Assembly (NCBI RefSeq): GCF_002211105.1
Contig: NZ_JPUA01000034.1
Location: 546,053-610,052, forward strand
Length of the DNA: 64,000 bases
DNA from: Halomonas campaniensis
GTDB taxonomy: Bacteria > Pseudomonadota > Gammaproteobacteria > Pseudomonadales > Halomonadaceae
Direction of reading: 5' to 3'
This document shows positions 62,631 through 64,000 of this stretch, piece by piece. The translations under genes and the position numbers were made by a program. The stretch's first letter is position 1; each line of letters starts with the position of its first letter. A model generated the notes under the pieces. It was not told the origin of the DNA and did not search any database. It worked only from the letters and a program-made list of their open reading frames with translations.

Positions 62631-62677
62631 ATCGTTGGCTTGAACGTGTAGCGAATCACTAAGCACTCAGTACTCAG

Positions 62678-62707
62678 CCCTGTGGCCTTTATGCCATGGG
62701 GTTTTTT
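62678..62707 (+). terminator. Terminator of the outer-membrane protein gene
   Basis: CCCTGTGGC and GCCATGGGG pair over nine positions (two wobble pairs) around a CTTTAT loop, followed by TTTTTTGTTTTT, a typical Rho-independent terminator 48 bp after the stop. Confidence 0.8.
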
Positions 62708-62877
62708 GTTTTTATAAGCTTGTTATAGCGCGTTGGTGCAGTGAATAAGTACATATATATTGTTAGCAAGCTAATTAATTGTTAGACTAAAGTCCCCTAT
62801 GCTATTTCCTACACGATACGCGCCCGTAAAGAGGCGCTGGCCAGGCAGTTGCCTGGTGGCTAACAAGTGAGTCCTGC

Positions 62878-63939
62878 ATGACCCCTGATCAAACATTTGC
62901 CCGCTGGGTGAAAATAGCCCTTGCTGCCTTTGTATTGCTTTTTATCTATTTTCTGGTGGCCGATAGCTTTATGCCCATGACCCCCGAAGCGCGGGTGATG
63001 CGGCCGGTAACGCGTATAGCGCCCGAACTGAGTGGCCCAGTGAGCGAAGTGTTGGTGCGTGATCACCAACATGTGGCTAAAGGTGATGTACTGTTTCAGA
63101 TCGACCCGACGCCGTTTCGTTTAGCCGTTGAGCAGGCGCAACTTAATCGCGAACAGGCCGAGCGGGAGAATGCCCAGCTGGAAGCGGAGCTTACCTCTGC
63201 CCAAGCGGAGTTGGCATCCGCTGAGGCGACGGCTGCCGAGCGTCGGGGTGAGCTACATCGTGCCGAAACCCTGGTGGCGCAGCAGAGCGTATCGCGCCAA
63301 CAATATGAGCAGCAGGTGGCTGCTGAGCGTACCGCACAGGCCAGTGTGGCGGCAGCCAGGGCTAAAATAGTCAGCCTGGAAGTGCAATTGGGCGATGCCG
63401 GCGAAACGAACCTGCGTTTGCGCCAAGCGGAAAACACGCTCTCCCAAGCGCAGCTGGATCTTGCCCATACTCAGGTGCGCGCCGCGCAAGCCGGGAGTGT
63501 TTCCAACCTGCAGCTAGAGGTCGGTGACTATGTTCAGGCGGGACAGCCCGCGGTAGCGGTAGTGGCGGATGCGGTCGATATCATTGCCGATTTTCGTGAA
63601 AAGAGTTTGCGCCATGTGGCGCCTGGTGATGCAGCGCGGATAGTATTTGATGCCTGGCCGGGGCAGGTATTTAATGCCCAAGTGCTCGCCATGGATGCCG
63701 GTGTCCGCGAAGGGCAGTTGGCTGCCGATGGGCAACTGGCCGATATTCCCACCACTGATCGTTGGGTGCGCGATGCCCAGCGTATGCGCGTACACTTGGC
63801 GCTCACTCAGCCCATCGCGAACTTATTACCCAGCGGCGCCCGTGCCACGGTACAGCTTCAGCCCGGTGATGCTGTGCTGGCCAAGCCTTTTGTATGGTTA
63901 CAGGCACATCTCATTAGCTGGCTGCACTATGTGTATTAA
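62878..63939 (+). CDS. HlyD/EmrA-type membrane fusion protein
   Basis: Periplasmic adaptor of 353 residues. An N-terminal membrane anchor (about 12-33, ALAAFVLLFIYFLVADSF) is followed by a lipoyl-like half (VTRIAPELSGPVSEVLVRDHQHVAKGDVLFQIDPTPFRLAVEQAQLN), a long coiled-coil hairpin (about 80-190, with repeated Ala/Glu/Gln) and the second lipoyl half (ARTQVRAAQAGSVSNLQLEVGDYVQAGQPAVAVVAD). This resembles AaeA/EmrA adaptors of aromatic-acid or drug efflux. The next gene, cut by the window end, may encode its pump partner. Confidence 0.9.
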   Translation: MTPDQTFARWVKIALAAFVLLFIYFLVADSFMPMTPEARVMRPVTRIAPELSGPVSEVLVRDHQHVAKGDVLFQIDPTPFRLAVEQAQLNREQAERENAQLEAELTSAQAELASAEATAAERRGELHRAETLVAQQSVSRQQYEQQVAAERTAQASVAAARAKIVSLEVQLGDAGETNLRLRQAENTLSQAQLDLAHTQVRAAQAGSVSNLQLEVGDYVQAGQPAVAVVADAVDIIADFREKSLRHVAPGDAARIVFDAWPGQVFNAQVLAMDAGVREGQLAADGQLADIPTTDRWVRDAQRMRVHLALTQPIANLLPSGARATVQLQPGDAVLAKPFVWLQAHLISWLHYVY

Positions 63940-64000
63940 AAAAAGATTGGCCAGATCGCGACCCCCTAGCATGGCGGCCACCAAGCGCAAGCCCGAACTC
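63929..64000 (+). CDS. Start of a downstream open frame, possible FUSC/AaeB-type pump partner (partial)
   Basis: An open frame from ATG 63929 (overlapping the adaptor's end by 11 bp) runs to the window edge: MCIKKRLARSRPPSMAATKRKPEL. An internal ATG at 63971 (MAATKRKPEL) is an alternative start. Neither has a clear ribosome site. In related clusters an FUSC-family or EmrB pump follows the HlyD adaptor, but only 24 codons are visible, so the identity is a guess from position. Confidence 0.35.
   Translation, partial: MCIKKRLARSRPPSMAATKRKPEL

Overview
The window is a 64 kb piece of a gammaproteobacterial chromosome. Gene content and protein style (tripartite tricarboxylate and half-size CHR transporters, a full cyo operon, a deo regulon, acidic soluble proteins) suggest Halomonas or a close relative in the Halomonadaceae. 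That assignment is inferred from recognised families; no rRNA or other taxonomic marker is present. I found no tRNA, rRNA, CRISPR array, insertion sequence or prophage. The window opens inside a tctA gene and closes just after the start of a gene downstream of an HlyD-type adaptor.

Layout. 1-4.7 kb: tctCBA carboxylate transporter, two half-size chromate (CHR) proteins and a divergent FCD-type GntR regulator. 4.7-9.5 kb: DUF1415 protein, Cache-GGDEF diguanylate cyclase, a transmembrane chemoreceptor and a GNAT acetyltransferase. 9.5-15.5 kb: flavin monooxygenase-like protein, SDR, then narK-nasR (nitrate transporter and ANTAR antiterminator) behind a sigma-54-like promoter, and a patatin. 15.6-21.2 kb: a degenerate chemoreceptor-like protein with a zinc-binding CZB domain, then three peptidoglycan enzymes (two L,D-transpeptidases and a MepM-type endopeptidase). 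21.5-29 kb: LysR plus glutathionyl-hydroquinone reductase, PRC-barrel and CsbD stress proteins, deaD with a highly structured leader, endonuclease V, a glutamine amidotransferase and thiol peroxidase. 29-36.4 kb: a C26 amidotransferase/amidoligase pair, a large MscS channel, two J-domain-related proteins and an unrecognised membrane protein. 36.5-43 kb: CBS-BON protein, class V aminotransferase, and a thuA-thuB-binding protein-lacI sugar cluster with twin operators. 42.9-44.4 kb: vapBC and a thioesterase, bounded on the left by a 54-bp relic of a cytidine deaminase gene. 44.4-52.4 kb: tsx, nupC, deoC-deoA-deoB-deoD-cdd and divergent deoR. 52.6-57.5 kb: cyoABCDE. 57.5-64 kb: ackA-pta, a DMT permease, a small outer-membrane barrel protein and an HlyD adaptor.

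How parts work together. Tsx and NupC import nucleosides, Cdd, DeoD and DeoA cleave or deaminate them, DeoB and DeoC carry the sugar to glyceraldehyde-3-phosphate and acetaldehyde, and DeoR probably acts through two 16-bp sites 21 bp apart. The thu genes fit 3-keto-disaccharide catabolism under the LacI protein, but no ABC permease or ATPase genes are beside the binding protein. AckA-Pta interconvert acetate and acetyl-CoA.

The most noteworthy observations are the cdd relic at the edge of the vapBC segment, the multi-hairpin deaD leader, the sigma-54/ANTAR-like control region of narK-nasR, the amidoligase-amidotransferase pair, and the CZB protein that has lost its chemoreceptor signalling tip. 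All functional assignments come from reading motifs by eye; no database search was run.
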